Shown here: piece by piece, positions 32,790 to 41,880 of the stretch
How the letters are laid out: every line of letters starts with the position of its first letter
How positions within the stretch are numbered: the first letter of the stretch is position 1
Assembly: GCA_020633205.1 (NCBI GenBank)
Contig: JACKEB010000013.1
Location: 186,001-250,000 of the forward strand
Direction: 5' to 3'
Origin: Polyangiaceae bacterium
Lineage (GTDB): Bacteria; Myxococcota_A; Polyangia; Polyangiales; Polyangiaceae
DNA: 64,000 bases
Program-made: the position numbers and the translations under genes
The notes under the pieces: generated by a model
Told to the model about the DNA's origin: nothing
Databases searched by the model: none
What the model saw: only the letters and a program-made list of their open reading frames with translations

Positions 32790-34016
32790 ATGACACTCAG
32801 CTTCGCCACGCTCTCGTGGGTTGGTTGGTTCGCCGTCGTGCTCAGCGCTTGGTGGCTGCGCTCTCGCCCCTACGCCATTTTCCGTGGGGTAGTGATTGGC
32901 CTTCACAACCTGATGGCCATCTCCATCTATTCGCGCCTGCCGGACCTACCTGCGCTTCAGTATTTGTTCGTCTACCTCCACACGATGGTGTTCGTGCAGG
33001 CGGTGCTACTGATCTGGCCGCGCTTGATGCCCTTCGGCTATCGCTTGCTCGTGAGTTTGCCGGCGTCGTGGTTCGCGGCGAGCACGCTGTTCACATTCCC
33101 TTGGGCGATCACCAATGCTCTCGGTTGGAGCGTGCCCGGAGCCTGGGTGCCGTACTTGATCGGTATGTTCGGTTTGGCTCAGTCGCTGCGCACCCGGGAG
33201 ACTGAGGTGCACATTCGGGCCGGACGCTTCGGCGAAGCGGTGTCCAAGGAAGACGCCGAGCACTCCGAACTACGACGTATCCGGGTGGAAAATAAGGCGC
33301 CGGGCAGTCGACCGCTGCGCATCGTACAGATCACTGATCCTCACCTCGGCCCTTTCATGAGTGTGGAGCGCTTGCGGCACATCGCTGAGCGCGCTGTGGC
33401 GCGCCAGCCGGATTTGGTGCTGCTCACGGGCGATTTCTTGACGATGGAGTCCCAGGCAGATCCCGGGCTCTTGGCCGCTGCGCTGGAGCCGCTTCTGGCG
33501 ATGCCGGGGCGGGTCTTTGCTTGTCGGGGCAACCACGATCTCGAGGCGCCAGGCACGGTTGCCCGCGCCCTCCAGCACGCCGGCGTGGAGCTTCTGATCG
33601 ACGAAGCGCGTGTGGTGGAGACCGAGCTCGGGCCGGTGCAGATCCTCGGTATCGATTTCGCATTTCGTGGGCGGAAGGAGCGCATGCAGGTGACGTGTGA
33701 GGCGCACCCCAGGGTCGCCGGCGCGCTGCGTGTGGTGCTGCTCCACGATCCTGGCGCCTTCATTCACCTCCCGCCGGGTGACGCGGATTTGGTGTTGTCA
33801 GGGCACACCCACGGCGGGCAAGTGGGGCTACTCAGCTTTGGCTTGCCCCACACCATGGTCACGCTGTTCAGCCGCGTGCCGGATCATGGTCTATGGGCAC
33901 GAGGACTGGACCGTCTGTACGTGCACCGCGGCACGGGTCACTACGGATTTCCCCTGCGCCTCGGCGTGCCCTCGGAGGAGAGCGTGCTGTGCGTGCATCC
34001 CCCTGAGGCAAGCTAG
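32790..34016 (+). CDS. Membrane-anchored metallophosphoesterase (YaeI/YkuE-like)
   Basis: 408 residues. Four N-terminal membrane helices (WVGWFAVVLSAWWLRSRPY, FVYLHTMVFVQAVLLIWPRL and two more). The calcineurin-like domain has IVQITDPHLG (D-x-H), LLTGDFL, FACRGNHDLEAP, VVLLHDP and LVLSGHTHGGQVG. YkuE and YaeI relatives act on phosphodiester bonds near the membrane, some on UDP-linked lipid intermediates. The miaE-like gene starts immediately after the stop codon. Confidence 0.92.
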   Translation: MTLSFATLSWVGWFAVVLSAWWLRSRPYAIFRGVVIGLHNLMAISIYSRLPDLPALQYLFVYLHTMVFVQAVLLIWPRLMPFGYRLLVSLPASWFAASTLFTFPWAITNALGWSVPGAWVPYLIGMFGLAQSLRTRETEVHIRAGRFGEAVSKEDAEHSELRRIRVENKAPGSRPLRIVQITDPHLGPFMSVERLRHIAERAVARQPDLVLLTGDFLTMESQADPGLLAAALEPLLAMPGRVFACRGNHDLEAPGTVARALQHAGVELLIDEARVVETELGPVQILGIDFAFRGRKERMQVTCEAHPRVAGALRVVLLHDPGAFIHLPPGDADLVLSGHTHGGQVGLLSFGLPHTMVTLFSRVPDHGLWARGLDRLYVHRGTGHYGFPLRLGVPSEESVLCVHPPEAS

Positions 34017-34589
34017 TTGTTCGACCTGCGTCGGGCCTCGCGCCCTGAGTGGCTCAGCACGGTCCTGGGGGACCTGAATAGTTTCCTCGTGGATCACGCG
34101 GCCTGCGAGCGAAAGGCGTCGGCGCTCGGCATGAGCTTCGTGGTGCGCTACCCAGATCGCCACGAGATGCTCGACGAGCTGATCGCCTTCTCCCGGGAAG
34201 AGCTCGAACACTTCCACATCATGTATCGCGTCCTGCGCGATCGCGGCCTCACCTTCGCCAACGACTACCAGGATGAATACGTCGGTGCCTTGCGCAGGCT
34301 CGTGCGCACGGGGCGCGAGGAGCGGTTGCTCGACATGCTGGTGCTGGCAGGGGTCGTTGAGGCGCGCGGCTGTGAGCGCATGGGGCTGGTGCGAGACGCG
34401 TTGCCTGACGGAGAGCTCCAGCGCGTCTACGAAGAGCTGACGCGTGCGGAGGCGCGCCACCACGGACTGTTCTTCCGTTTGGCGCGCCTCTATTTTTCGG
34501 AGGCCCAGATAAGCGAGCGCTCGGAGTACTTCCTGGACCAGGAAGTGCGCATCATCGAAGCTCAGCCGCTCCTGCCGCGACTTCACTGA
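34017..34589 (+). CDS. miaE: tRNA-(ms2io6A)-hydroxylase
   Basis: 190 residues. The start is TTG directly abutting the TAG of the previous gene (no intergenic base), so translational coupling is very likely. Di-iron carboxylate motifs EELEHFH and EARHHGLF, plus EARGCERM, define MiaE. It hydroxylates the prenyl group of ms2i6A at position 37 of tRNAs in an O2-dependent reaction. The substrate would be made by MiaA and MiaB, which are not in this window. It overlaps the convergent glycine-rich lipoprotein gene by seven bases. Confidence 0.93.
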   Translation: MFDLRRASRPEWLSTVLGDLNSFLVDHAACERKASALGMSFVVRYPDRHEMLDELIAFSREELEHFHIMYRVLRDRGLTFANDYQDEYVGALRRLVRTGREERLLDMLVLAGVVEARGCERMGLVRDALPDGELQRVYEELTRAEARHHGLFFRLARLYFSEAQISERSEYFLDQEVRIIEAQPLLPRLH

Positions 34590-35374
34590 CTCATGCAGTA
34601 GTCGTAGTGCTGCCAGCAGACATCCGGGGAGTCGGGGACGTAGCGCAAGCAGTCGTTGAGTTCCGCTTCACACTGATCCACCGGGGCAGGTGCCGGCGGA
34701 TTGCAGGCGTCGAGTAAGGGCTCGCACACCTCGGGGGGCGCACCGTCGGCAAGGCAAAGCTCGAACTCTTGCTCACACGGAACTGGCTCGCAGCCACCGC
34801 CGCTCCCGGCGTACCCACCGTATCCTCCAGGATCACACGGCGCGCCGCCAACGCCAGCGCCGCCGCCCCAGCCTGGATCTCCCCCGGCGCTCCCGCCGGT
34901 ACCGCAGCCGGTTCCGGCGTAGCCGCCATATCCTCCGGGATCACCACAGCCTCCGCCCCAACCTGGGTCACTACCGCCTGTTCCGTAGCCGCCCGAGCCG
35001 CCCCAGCCGGGATCGCTTCCGCCTGTTCCGTAGCCACCCGAACCGCCCCAGCCGGGATCGCTTCCGCCTGTTCCGTAGCCACCCGAGCCGCCCCAGCCGG
35101 GATCGCTTCCGCCTGTTCCGTAGCCACCCGAACCGCCCCAACCGGGATCCCCGGCGTCACCTCCGCTGCACTCGCCGCCTGCAGGCGCGCCGCCCGTCGC
35201 GTAGCCTCCGCCCGTTGAGTAGCCTCCGGCCCCAGCGGTCCCAGGCATGCCTCCGGTCGCGTAGCCGCCACCGGATCCCGCTTCGGCGGCCTGGCCGGCT
35301 CCGCCAGTGTCTTCGTCGACCTGATTGCAACCAACGGCACACAGCAGCATCACACCCATGGCAACTCGTCGCAT
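34583..35374 (-). CDS. Gly-rich repeat lipoprotein with small Cys-rich end
   Basis: 263 residues from ATG 35374. Signal peptide MRRVAMGVMLLCAVGC. About 170 residues are almost only Gly, Ser, Thr, Tyr, Asp, Pro and Trp, with four perfect or near-perfect copies of a 15-residue unit containing SDPGWGGSGGYGTGG. The C-terminal 65 residues hold eight Cys in spaced pairs (EPVPCEQEFELCLADG, CEAELNDCLRYV, CWQHYDYC), a compact helical disulfide module. A spacer-plus-tip arrangement of this kind suits a surface-exposed protein. The function is unknown. Confidence 0.82.
   Translation of the reverse strand: MRRVAMGVMLLCAVGCNQVDEDTGGAGQAAEAGSGGGYATGGMPGTAGAGGYSTGGGYATGGAPAGGECSGGDAGDPGWGGSGGYGTGGSDPGWGGSGGYGTGGSDPGWGGSGGYGTGGSDPGWGGSGGYGTGGSDPGWGGGCGDPGGYGGYAGTGCGTGGSAGGDPGWGGGAGVGGAPCDPGGYGGYAGSGGGCEPVPCEQEFELCLADGAPPEVCEPLLDACNPPAPAPVDQCEAELNDCLRYVPDSPDVCWQHYDYCMSQ
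34956..35150 (-). repeat. In-gene 45-bp tandem repeat, about four copies
   Basis: Copies begin at 34976, 35021, 35066 and 35111 (GCCTGTTCCGTAGCC each), with a partial unit before them. Copies differ by only one or two bases, so the array is young and may vary in number between strains. Confidence 0.85.
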
Positions 35375-35612
35375 ACACCTCTCCTGTAGCTTCGCTAGCG
35401 AAGCATTCGCGTTGGACACGTATTAGTTGTTACCGCGCGGCAAAGCGCGGGGTTCGCAAACCATCCCATCCCGCGCGCACCGAGTGCGGCGACGGGTTTT
35501 CAAAGCATGTGGCTAGCAGCGGACCAAAGTGATCAACCGGAATTGCTCACTTTTTCAAAGCCCCTGAAAGTGACGGACGGAACCCGACAAAAACCGCTGG
35601 TTCTGCGATGGA

Positions 35613-36674
35613 TCAGTGAACCCGGGCTTCTACACCGGCGTACAGCGCAACCTCATCGTCGTCCCAGCGCAATGCCAGGACGTCCCGCGTATCGGCGCTG
35701 CCGGCGACCTCGGAGGACGAGGTCGTCAGGATCCACTGCACGCCAGGCAGGGCCGCGCGCAGGGCCGGCAGGAGACGCGCCTGAGTGCCTCGGTCCTGGT
35801 GCAAATCGACATCGTCGATGCATACGACGCCTTCGCTGACTCGAGGATCACTACCGGTGTACGCGGCCCAGAGCGCTCGCGTTGGCAGCGCGGCGAACGC
35901 CACCAGGTGGCGCGCCTGATTGGGCAGTGAGTCGAAGCTCAAGCGTTGCCCAGTGGGCGACGAGAACATCGGCTCGAAGCTGAGCGGATCGAGACCGTGA
36001 TACATGTGTCCCGTCAGGCTCACCAACGTGTTCACGGCAGTGCGCATCGCTGCGCCGAGAATTTCGAGCTTCGGGACCGCCGCGCGTGAGCTACTCGAGC
36101 GTTGCAGCGCGGAACCAATCTCCGCGTAGGCGAGGGACTGCTTCGTCTCCCGAGAAAGATCGCTGCGGGTAGCGTCGTCCAAGCTGTGGGGCGTGCGCAC
36201 GTCATAGCGGCCCACCCCACGAACAGGGGACGTCAGGACCAGTGGCTGGCGAGAGAACCAGCGAGTGCTGGCGAACGCGAGGAAGACGAAGCCGCGGTCT
36301 TTGGCGAGCTTGTCAAAGAGCGCTTGCTCACGTCGCCTGAGCAGCTCCGCTTCGGCGTCGAGGAGCACCGTGCCTCCAGGGGAGGCGATGCGCAACGCGT
36401 GGGGGCGCTCTGGATCGTCGTCGCCGAGCCGCCAGTCAGCATTCACCCATGGTAAATCGCCCTCCGAGCGTTGTGACGTGGTTGCGCTCTTCGGTTGCGC
36501 GATGGCATAGCCTGGCCGCGTGGAGCCGATGGCGTGGACGACGGTCGTCTTGCCTACTCCAGAGGCGCCGTAGAGCACCGTCAGCATGCGCGGTTCTCCG
36601 CCATCGTCCACGAACGGCAGGACGATGTCGCGAAAGGGTATCAGCCCCGCGATGCGCAGCCCGATCAGGTGCAT
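35613..36674 (-). CDS. AAA/ABC-type ATPase, stand-alone
   Basis: 353 residues. Begins MHLIGLRIAGLIPFRDIVLP, the usual start of RecF/SMC-like ATPases; Walker A LYGASGVGKTTVVHAIG, Walker B GVVCIDDVDLHQD, and the switch motif ILTTSSSEVAGS. The arm between the two is short (about 200 residues, no long coiled coil), as in AAA_15/AAA_21 proteins. These ATPases are often paired with nucleases in defence systems, but the neighbours here (YceI-like, Lhr across a divergent spacer, lipoprotein) give no nuclease partner. Function unknown. Confidence 0.82.
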   Translation of the reverse strand: MHLIGLRIAGLIPFRDIVLPFVDDGGEPRMLTVLYGASGVGKTTVVHAIGSTRPGYAIAQPKSATTSQRSEGDLPWVNADWRLGDDDPERPHALRIASPGGTVLLDAEAELLRRREQALFDKLAKDRGFVFLAFASTRWFSRQPLVLTSPVRGVGRYDVRTPHSLDDATRSDLSRETKQSLAYAEIGSALQRSSSSRAAVPKLEILGAAMRTAVNTLVSLTGHMYHGLDPLSFEPMFSSPTGQRLSFDSLPNQARHLVAFAALPTRALWAAYTGSDPRVSEGVVCIDDVDLHQDRGTQARLLPALRAALPGVQWILTTSSSEVAGSADTRDVLALRWDDDEVALYAGVEARVH

Positions 36675-36715
36675 TCCGAGCGAGTCTACCAGACCCAGCG
36701 AGCGCGCCGAATGCC

Positions 36716-37267
36716 CTACGCTAGTCGGAGTTTTCCGCTGAGTTTCAGTTCGACCCGGTCGGCCACCACCATCAGTCCCAGGGGTGCCTTCACCTTTGGC
36801 ACCCCGAGCTTGCTGAGGGACGCTTCACCCCGTCCGTTGATCTCCAAGACGCCGTCTTTCGTGGTGGCGCTGACATTCACGCGCAAGGTTGTGCTCGCGC
36901 CCTCGACCTCCGCCAAGACCACGCTATCGGCGGAACGGCGCTCAGCCGTGAGCTTCATGCGAATGTGAGAACCGAACGCTTCCCGCAGCTTGTCTCGGCT
37001 CTTGTCCCCGATCTGACGCGCGTCCGAGTTGCTCAACTCTGCGGGGCGTCGGCTCTTGTTGCGATACAGGGCGTGGGCCACGAACGCCGCGACGGGGATT
37101 TCTACGCTGCCACTGAGTGACTCAGGGGCCTCTGGGTCCACGTCAGCGGACACGTTCAGCTCCCCACAGCGAATGCTGACGTCGTAGGCCATGCGCGCCC
37201 CGATCCCCTCGCTGAACGTGTCAACGACCAGCTCCAAATCCCCCGGTCCGGCTTCATAGTGCGGCAT
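36716..37267 (-). CDS. YceI-like beta-barrel protein
   Basis: 183 residues from ATG 37267. All-beta pattern: GDLELVVDTFSEGIGARMAY, LSGSVEIPVAAFVAHALY, DKLREAFGSHIRMKLTAERR, STTLRVNVSATTKDGVLEIN, LGLMVVADRVELKLSGKLR. This resembles the lipocalin-like YceI fold, but without a signal peptide, so it would be cytoplasmic, which is unusual. The family match is tentative. It begins 41 bases before the start of the ATPase gene on the same strand, so the two may be one operon. Confidence 0.65.
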   Translation of the reverse strand: MPHYEAGPGDLELVVDTFSEGIGARMAYDVSIRCGELNVSADVDPEAPESLSGSVEIPVAAFVAHALYRNKSRRPAELSNSDARQIGDKSRDKLREAFGSHIRMKLTAERRSADSVVLAEVEGASTTLRVNVSATTKDGVLEINGRGEASLSKLGVPKVKAPLGLMVVADRVELKLSGKLRLA

Positions 37268-37392
37268 AGGGGCAACATTGCAGCGGCTCGCTCGCCGCCT
37301 CGCAAGGCCTTTTGCCAACGGGGTGTCAGGAGCCTCCCCCGACATCGGGTCCGCGGCTGGATCCACTGGCCCCAGAGCGCCATGCTGCTGCC

Positions 37393-40300
37393 ATGAGCCG
37401 CCCAGCGCCGCCTTCCGCTGCTCGCAGCCGATCCCTCGAGCAGTTTCATCCAGCGGTGCGCGCCTGGTTCAGCCGTGCGCTGGGTGAGCCGAGCGCGCCG
37501 CAGCGCGCGGGCTGGCCTCTGATTGCTTCACGAGAGCACACACTCATCGCAGCTCCCACGGGTTCCGGTAAGACCCTGGCAGCCTTCCTCTCGGCATTGA
37601 ACGAGCTGATCGAGCTGGGGCTCGAGTCGCAGCTCGAAGAGCGCTGCTATGTGCTCTACGTCTCGCCGTTGAAAGCGCTGAGCAACGACGTTGAGAAGAA
37701 CTTGCAAGTTCCCCTGGAGGGGATCCGTGAGGAACTAAAAGCCCAAGGGCTGCCCGACGTGGCCTTACGTGTCAGTGTGCGTACCGGCGACACCGCGTCG
37801 AGCGAGCGGGCTCGTATGCTGAAGAAGCCGCCGCATGTGCTGGTGACGACCCCGGAGTCGCTCTACATCCTGCTCACGAGTCGCGGTGGTCGCGAGCTGC
37901 TCAAAGGCGTACGCACGCTGATCGTCGACGAGATCCACGCCCTGGTGCGCGACAAACGCGGAAGTCACTTGGCCCTCAGCATCGAGCGCCTCGAAGCACT
38001 CGCCCCAGGCTTCGTGCGCGTCGGGTTGTCAGCCACGCAGAAGCCCATCGAACGCGTCGCGGATTTTTTGGGGGGAGAGGAGAGCCGCGGCCGCCCCCGA
38101 GCAGTTCATATCGTGGATACCGGGCACAAGCGGCACCTGGACCTGGCGATCGAGGTGCCTCCGAGTCCCCTCGAGGCCGTGATGGCGGGGGAGGTCTGGG
38201 AAGAGATCTACGATCGCGTCGCAGAGCTGATTCGAGAGCACAAGACGACGCTCGTCTTCGTCAATACGCGGCGGGTCGCCGAACGGGTGACTCGACACCT
38301 CGCGACGCGCCTGGGCGAAGAGAAGGTGACCTCTCACCACGGGTCACTCTCTCGCGAACAGCGTTTTCGCGCGGAACAGCGGCTCAAGTCGGGAGAGCTA
38401 GCGGCGCTGGTTGCGACCGCGAGCCTCGAGCTCGGCATTGACGTGGGCGCGGTGGAACTCGTGTGTCAGCTGGGGTCGACCCGTAGCATCGCGACGTTGC
38501 TCCAGCGTGTCGGCCGCGCAGGGCATAGCCTGGGCGGAGTGCCGAAGGGCCGTGTTTTTCCGCTGTCGCGGGATGAGCTGGTCGAGCAAGTAGCGCTGCT
38601 TCACGCGTTCGAGCGTGGCGAGCTCGACCAGGTGCAGATCCCCGAGGCGCCGCTGGATATCCTCGCCCAACAGCTGGTTGCCGCGGTGGCGGCAGAAGAA
38701 GAGTGGCAGAGCGATGCGTTGTTCGACCTGGTGCGCCGCGCCCATCCCTACCGGGAGCTCTCGCGGGAGGTCTTCGATGGCATCTTGGAGATGCTCGCTG
38801 ATGGGTTCACCACCCGGCGCGGGCGTCGTGGCGCCCACCTGCACTACGACCGAGTCGGTGAGCTGCTCAAGCCGCGACGTGGCGCGCGCCTGACGGCGAT
38901 GACCAATGGCGGCGCGATCCCCGACACCTTTGACTATGAAGTCGTTGCCGACCCGGGCGGATACTTCGTGGGTACGATCAACGAGGACTTCGCCATCGAG
39001 AGCATGGCTGGGGATATTTTCCAGCTGGGAAATGCTTCTTGGCGCATCATCAAGGTCGAGCCAGGCAGAGTGCGCGTCGAAGACGCGCGAGGGTTGCCCC
39101 CGAGCATTCCTTTCTGGCTCGGCGAGGCACCGGCACGCACCGACGAGCTCTCCGTGGCCGTCAGTCGACTTCGCAGCGAGGTGGATGAGGCCCTAAGCGC
39201 CGTGCCTGCTCCGCCGACCAGCGCAGAGTTGGACGCCCTGGCGGAGCACTACACGAGCGCTGGCGTCCCGAAAGCCGCCGCGAGCCAGTTCATCGAGTAC
39301 CTGGCGGCGGCGCAACAGGCCCTCGGTTGTCTACCCACCCAAGACACGCTCGTGCTGGAGCGCTTCTTCGATGAGAGCGGTGGGATGCAGCTCGTGCTCC
39401 ATGCACCGTTCGGCGGACGCGTGAATCGGGCCTGGGGGCTGAGTCTGCGCAAGCGCTTCTGTCAGCGCTTCAACTTCGAGCTCCAGGCTGCGGCGACCGA
39501 GGACGCGCTCATCCTCTCCCTGGGCCCGACCCACTCGTTTCCGCTCGAAGAGGTGTTCCGCTACCTGCACCCGAACACGGTGCGTCCACTGCTGATTCAG
39601 GCGTTGCTCGTCGCGCCGATGTTCGAAACCCGCTGGCGCTGGAATGCCACGCGCTCCCTCGCGATATCGCGTTTCCGTGGGGGAACTCGGGTCCCGCCGC
39701 GCCTGCAGCGCATGAACGCTGCTGACCTGCTGACGCTGGTCTTCCCTGACCAGGTCGCTTGCCAAGAAAACCTGGAGGGACCGCGTGAGGTTCCAGAACA
39801 CCCCCTGGTCCAGCAGACCGTGAACGACTGTCTAGTCGAGGCCATGGATGTGACCGCGTTCGAGAGCGTGCTGGCCGCCGTCGTCGGCGGAGAAAAGCGG
39901 CTCGTTGCTCGGGACCTGACCGAGCCGTCGCCGCTTTCGCTCGAGATCTTGAGTGCCCGGCCCTACGCCTTTCTTGACGATGCACCCCTCGAGGAGCGCC
40001 GCACCCAAGCTGTTTCCGCGCGGCGTTGGTTGTCACCTTCCCAGGCCAGCGAGCTTGGCGCGTTGGATCCCGAGGCGATTGTTCGCGTGCAAGAGGAGGC
40101 CTGGCCCACGGTGCGCGACCAGGACGAACTCGCGGACGCCCTGCAGGTTTTGGGCGTGATCAGCACAGAGAGGGCGAACGCCCTTGGCTGGCGTGCAGGC
40201 CTCGAGCAACTGGCTCAGGGGGGGCGCGTCACGCTACTCACCACGAAGGCTGGGCGAGGCGTTTGGGTCGCCATCGAGCGCTTGGTGGAGCTGCGCCAAG

Positions 40301-41835
40301 TCTACACCGGAGCGTCTGAGGCGCCCACGGTAACGATCCCGGCGAAGCTCGTGCCTCAATTGCTCCTTGGCCCGGAGGAAGTGTTGGTCGAGTTGGTGCG
40401 CGGGCAGGTGGAGTGTCGTGGGCCGATCCGCGCGGCACAGCTCGCGGACGAACTGGCCTTGCCCGCGGATAGCGTCGAGCTCGCGCTGGTCACCTTGGAG
40501 ACCGAGGGCTTCGTCCTGCGTGGGTCGTTCAGCGCGCGCGTCGGGTCGCGCAGTTCAGCGTCCGCTGAGGCTACGGAGTGGTGCGAGCGCGGACTCCTCG
40601 CGCGCATTCATCGCTACACCCTCGCGCGCTTGCGCAGCGAAATCGAGCCGGTGCAGCAAACGGATTTCATGCGCTTCTTGTTGCGCTGGCAACGGGTGGA
40701 GCCGGGGCATCAAGGTTCCGGCCCGGACGCTCTGGCTCAGGTGCTCGATCAGCTGGAGGGCTTTGAGGCGCCAGCTGCGGCGTGGGAGCAGGAGATCCTC
40801 CCTGCACGGATCGCTGACTACGACCCTGCGTGGCTCGATCTGCTTTGTCTCTCGGGACGCGTCACCTGGCTGCGGCGAACGCCGCCTCAGTCGACGAGCT
40901 CCCGGCGCGGCAAGCCCGCCCCCGTGCGCGCCACCCCCATTGCGCTCGTGAGTCGCACCAACCTCTCGGTGTGGTGCGTCCGCGGCGAGCCCGGTGGCGA
41001 TGAGCTCCCCGAGCTTTCTCCCGCCGCGGCGCGGGTTCGGCAGGTGCTGAGCGCGGCGGGCGCCTGCTTCTTCATGGATCTAATGGGTCGGAGTGGTCTC
41101 CTGCGAACTCAGGTCGAAGAAGGGCTAGCTGAGCTGGTCGCGCTTGGCTTGGCCAACAGCGACAGCTTCGCCGGTCTCCGCGCGCTGATCGTGCCCACTG
41201 CCCAGCGCGGTCAGCTTCATCGTCGTCACGGGCGCCGCGCTGGGCAGGGCATGGAACTCGGTGGTCGCTGGTCGCTCTTCGACGCCCCCGATGCGGACAA
41301 CGCGGCTGCGGACACTGATGCCGCGTGGAATCAAACCGAGCAGGTCGCGCGCCGCCTCCTGGTACGCTGGGGTGTCGTGTTTCGCAAGCTGGCAGAGCGC
41401 GAAGCCGGTCTGCCACCCTGGCGGGATCTGGTGCGAGTGCTGCGGCGCTTGGAAGCTCGAGGTGAGATCCGCGGCGGACGCTTCGTGGCAGGGTTCTCTG
41501 GGGAGCAGTACGCGTTGCCCGAGGCGGTTAGCCAGCTCCGCGCCCTGCGTCGTGAGGTCAGCGAGCCCACGCTGGTCTCTATCAGCGCCGCTGACCCGCT
41601 CAACCTGCGGGGACTGACGGTCGCTGGAGAGCGAGTACCTGCACTTCTCACTAACCGCTTGTGTTTCCGCGCTGGAGAGATCGTTGGCACGAAACAGGGG
41701 CGAGCGATTCAAGTCCTCGAAGAAGAGCAGAGCTGGATCATCCGGCAAACCCTGGTGCGAACCGGCGCCCTCGCCAGTAAATCCGCCGATGCGCGCTTGG
41801 GCTGGAGGGGCAACCGCTCCCAGTCCACGCACTGA
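37393..41835 (+). CDS. lhr: Full-length Lhr helicase
   Basis: 1480 residues from ATG 37393 (upstream in-frame codons lie antisense to the YceI-like start). SF2 motifs: APTGSGKTLAAFLSA (I), TTPESLYILL, DEIHALV (II), LSATQKPIERV (III), TLVFVNTRRVAER (IV), ATASLELGIDVG (V), LLQRVGRAGHS (VI). Winged-helix and Lhr-specific domains follow to about residue 870, then the 600-residue C-terminal extension with tandem winged helices that distinguishes full Lhr from Lhr-core. Lhr translocates 3'-5' on single-stranded DNA, prefers RNA:DNA hybrids and acts in DNA repair. A B12-type regulator gene starts 45 bases after it on the same strand. Confidence 0.94.
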   Translation: MSRPAPPSAARSRSLEQFHPAVRAWFSRALGEPSAPQRAGWPLIASREHTLIAAPTGSGKTLAAFLSALNELIELGLESQLEERCYVLYVSPLKALSNDVEKNLQVPLEGIREELKAQGLPDVALRVSVRTGDTASSERARMLKKPPHVLVTTPESLYILLTSRGGRELLKGVRTLIVDEIHALVRDKRGSHLALSIERLEALAPGFVRVGLSATQKPIERVADFLGGEESRGRPRAVHIVDTGHKRHLDLAIEVPPSPLEAVMAGEVWEEIYDRVAELIREHKTTLVFVNTRRVAERVTRHLATRLGEEKVTSHHGSLSREQRFRAEQRLKSGELAALVATASLELGIDVGAVELVCQLGSTRSIATLLQRVGRAGHSLGGVPKGRVFPLSRDELVEQVALLHAFERGELDQVQIPEAPLDILAQQLVAAVAAEEEWQSDALFDLVRRAHPYRELSREVFDGILEMLADGFTTRRGRRGAHLHYDRVGELLKPRRGARLTAMTNGGAIPDTFDYEVVADPGGYFVGTINEDFAIESMAGDIFQLGNASWRIIKVEPGRVRVEDARGLPPSIPFWLGEAPARTDELSVAVSRLRSEVDEALSAVPAPPTSAELDALAEHYTSAGVPKAAASQFIEYLAAAQQALGCLPTQDTLVLERFFDESGGMQLVLHAPFGGRVNRAWGLSLRKRFCQRFNFELQAAATEDALILSLGPTHSFPLEEVFRYLHPNTVRPLLIQALLVAPMFETRWRWNATRSLAISRFRGGTRVPPRLQRMNAADLLTLVFPDQVACQENLEGPREVPEHPLVQQTVNDCLVEAMDVTAFESVLAAVVGGEKRLVARDLTEPSPLSLEILSARPYAFLDDAPLEERRTQAVSARRWLSPSQASELGALDPEAIVRVQEEAWPTVRDQDELADALQVLGVISTERANALGWRAGLEQLAQGGRVTLLTTKAGRGVWVAIERLVELRQVYTGASEAPTVTIPAKLVPQLLLGPEEVLVELVRGQVECRGPIRAAQLADELALPADSVELALVTLETEGFVLRGSFSARVGSRSSASAEATEWCERGLLARIHRYTLARLRSEIEPVQQTDFMRFLLRWQRVEPGHQGSGPDALAQVLDQLEGFEAPAAAWEQEILPARIADYDPAWLDLLCLSGRVTWLRRTPPQSTSSRRGKPAPVRATPIALVSRTNLSVWCVRGEPGGDELPELSPAAARVRQVLSAAGACFFMDLMGRSGLLRTQVEEGLAELVALGLANSDSFAGLRALIVPTAQRGQLHRRHGRRAGQGMELGGRWSLFDAPDADNAAADTDAAWNQTEQVARRLLVRWGVVFRKLAEREAGLPPWRDLVRVLRRLEARGEIRGGRFVAGFSGEQYALPEAVSQLRALRREVSEPTLVSISAADPLNLRGLTVAGERVPALLTNRLCFRAGEIVGTKQGRAIQVLEEEQSWIIRQTLVRTGALASKSADARLGWRGNRSQSTH

Positions 41836-41880
41836 CCATTGACTACGGGTCGGGTTGGTTCGACACACCAGTTCGGGAGT

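Noticed and set aside
35430..35480. Possible tRNA suggested by GGTTCGCAAACC
   Set aside because: No cloverleaf can be drawn; the acceptor and anticodon stems are missing.
35613..36674. Stand-alone AAA ATPase as part of a defence system
   Set aside because: No nuclease, toxin or other defence gene adjoins it; neighbours are a lipoprotein and a YceI-like protein.
41690..41706. TTGGCACGA inside lhr as a sigma-54 promoter for the B12 regulator
   Set aside because: No GC dinucleotide with T at -12 spacing; coding context.
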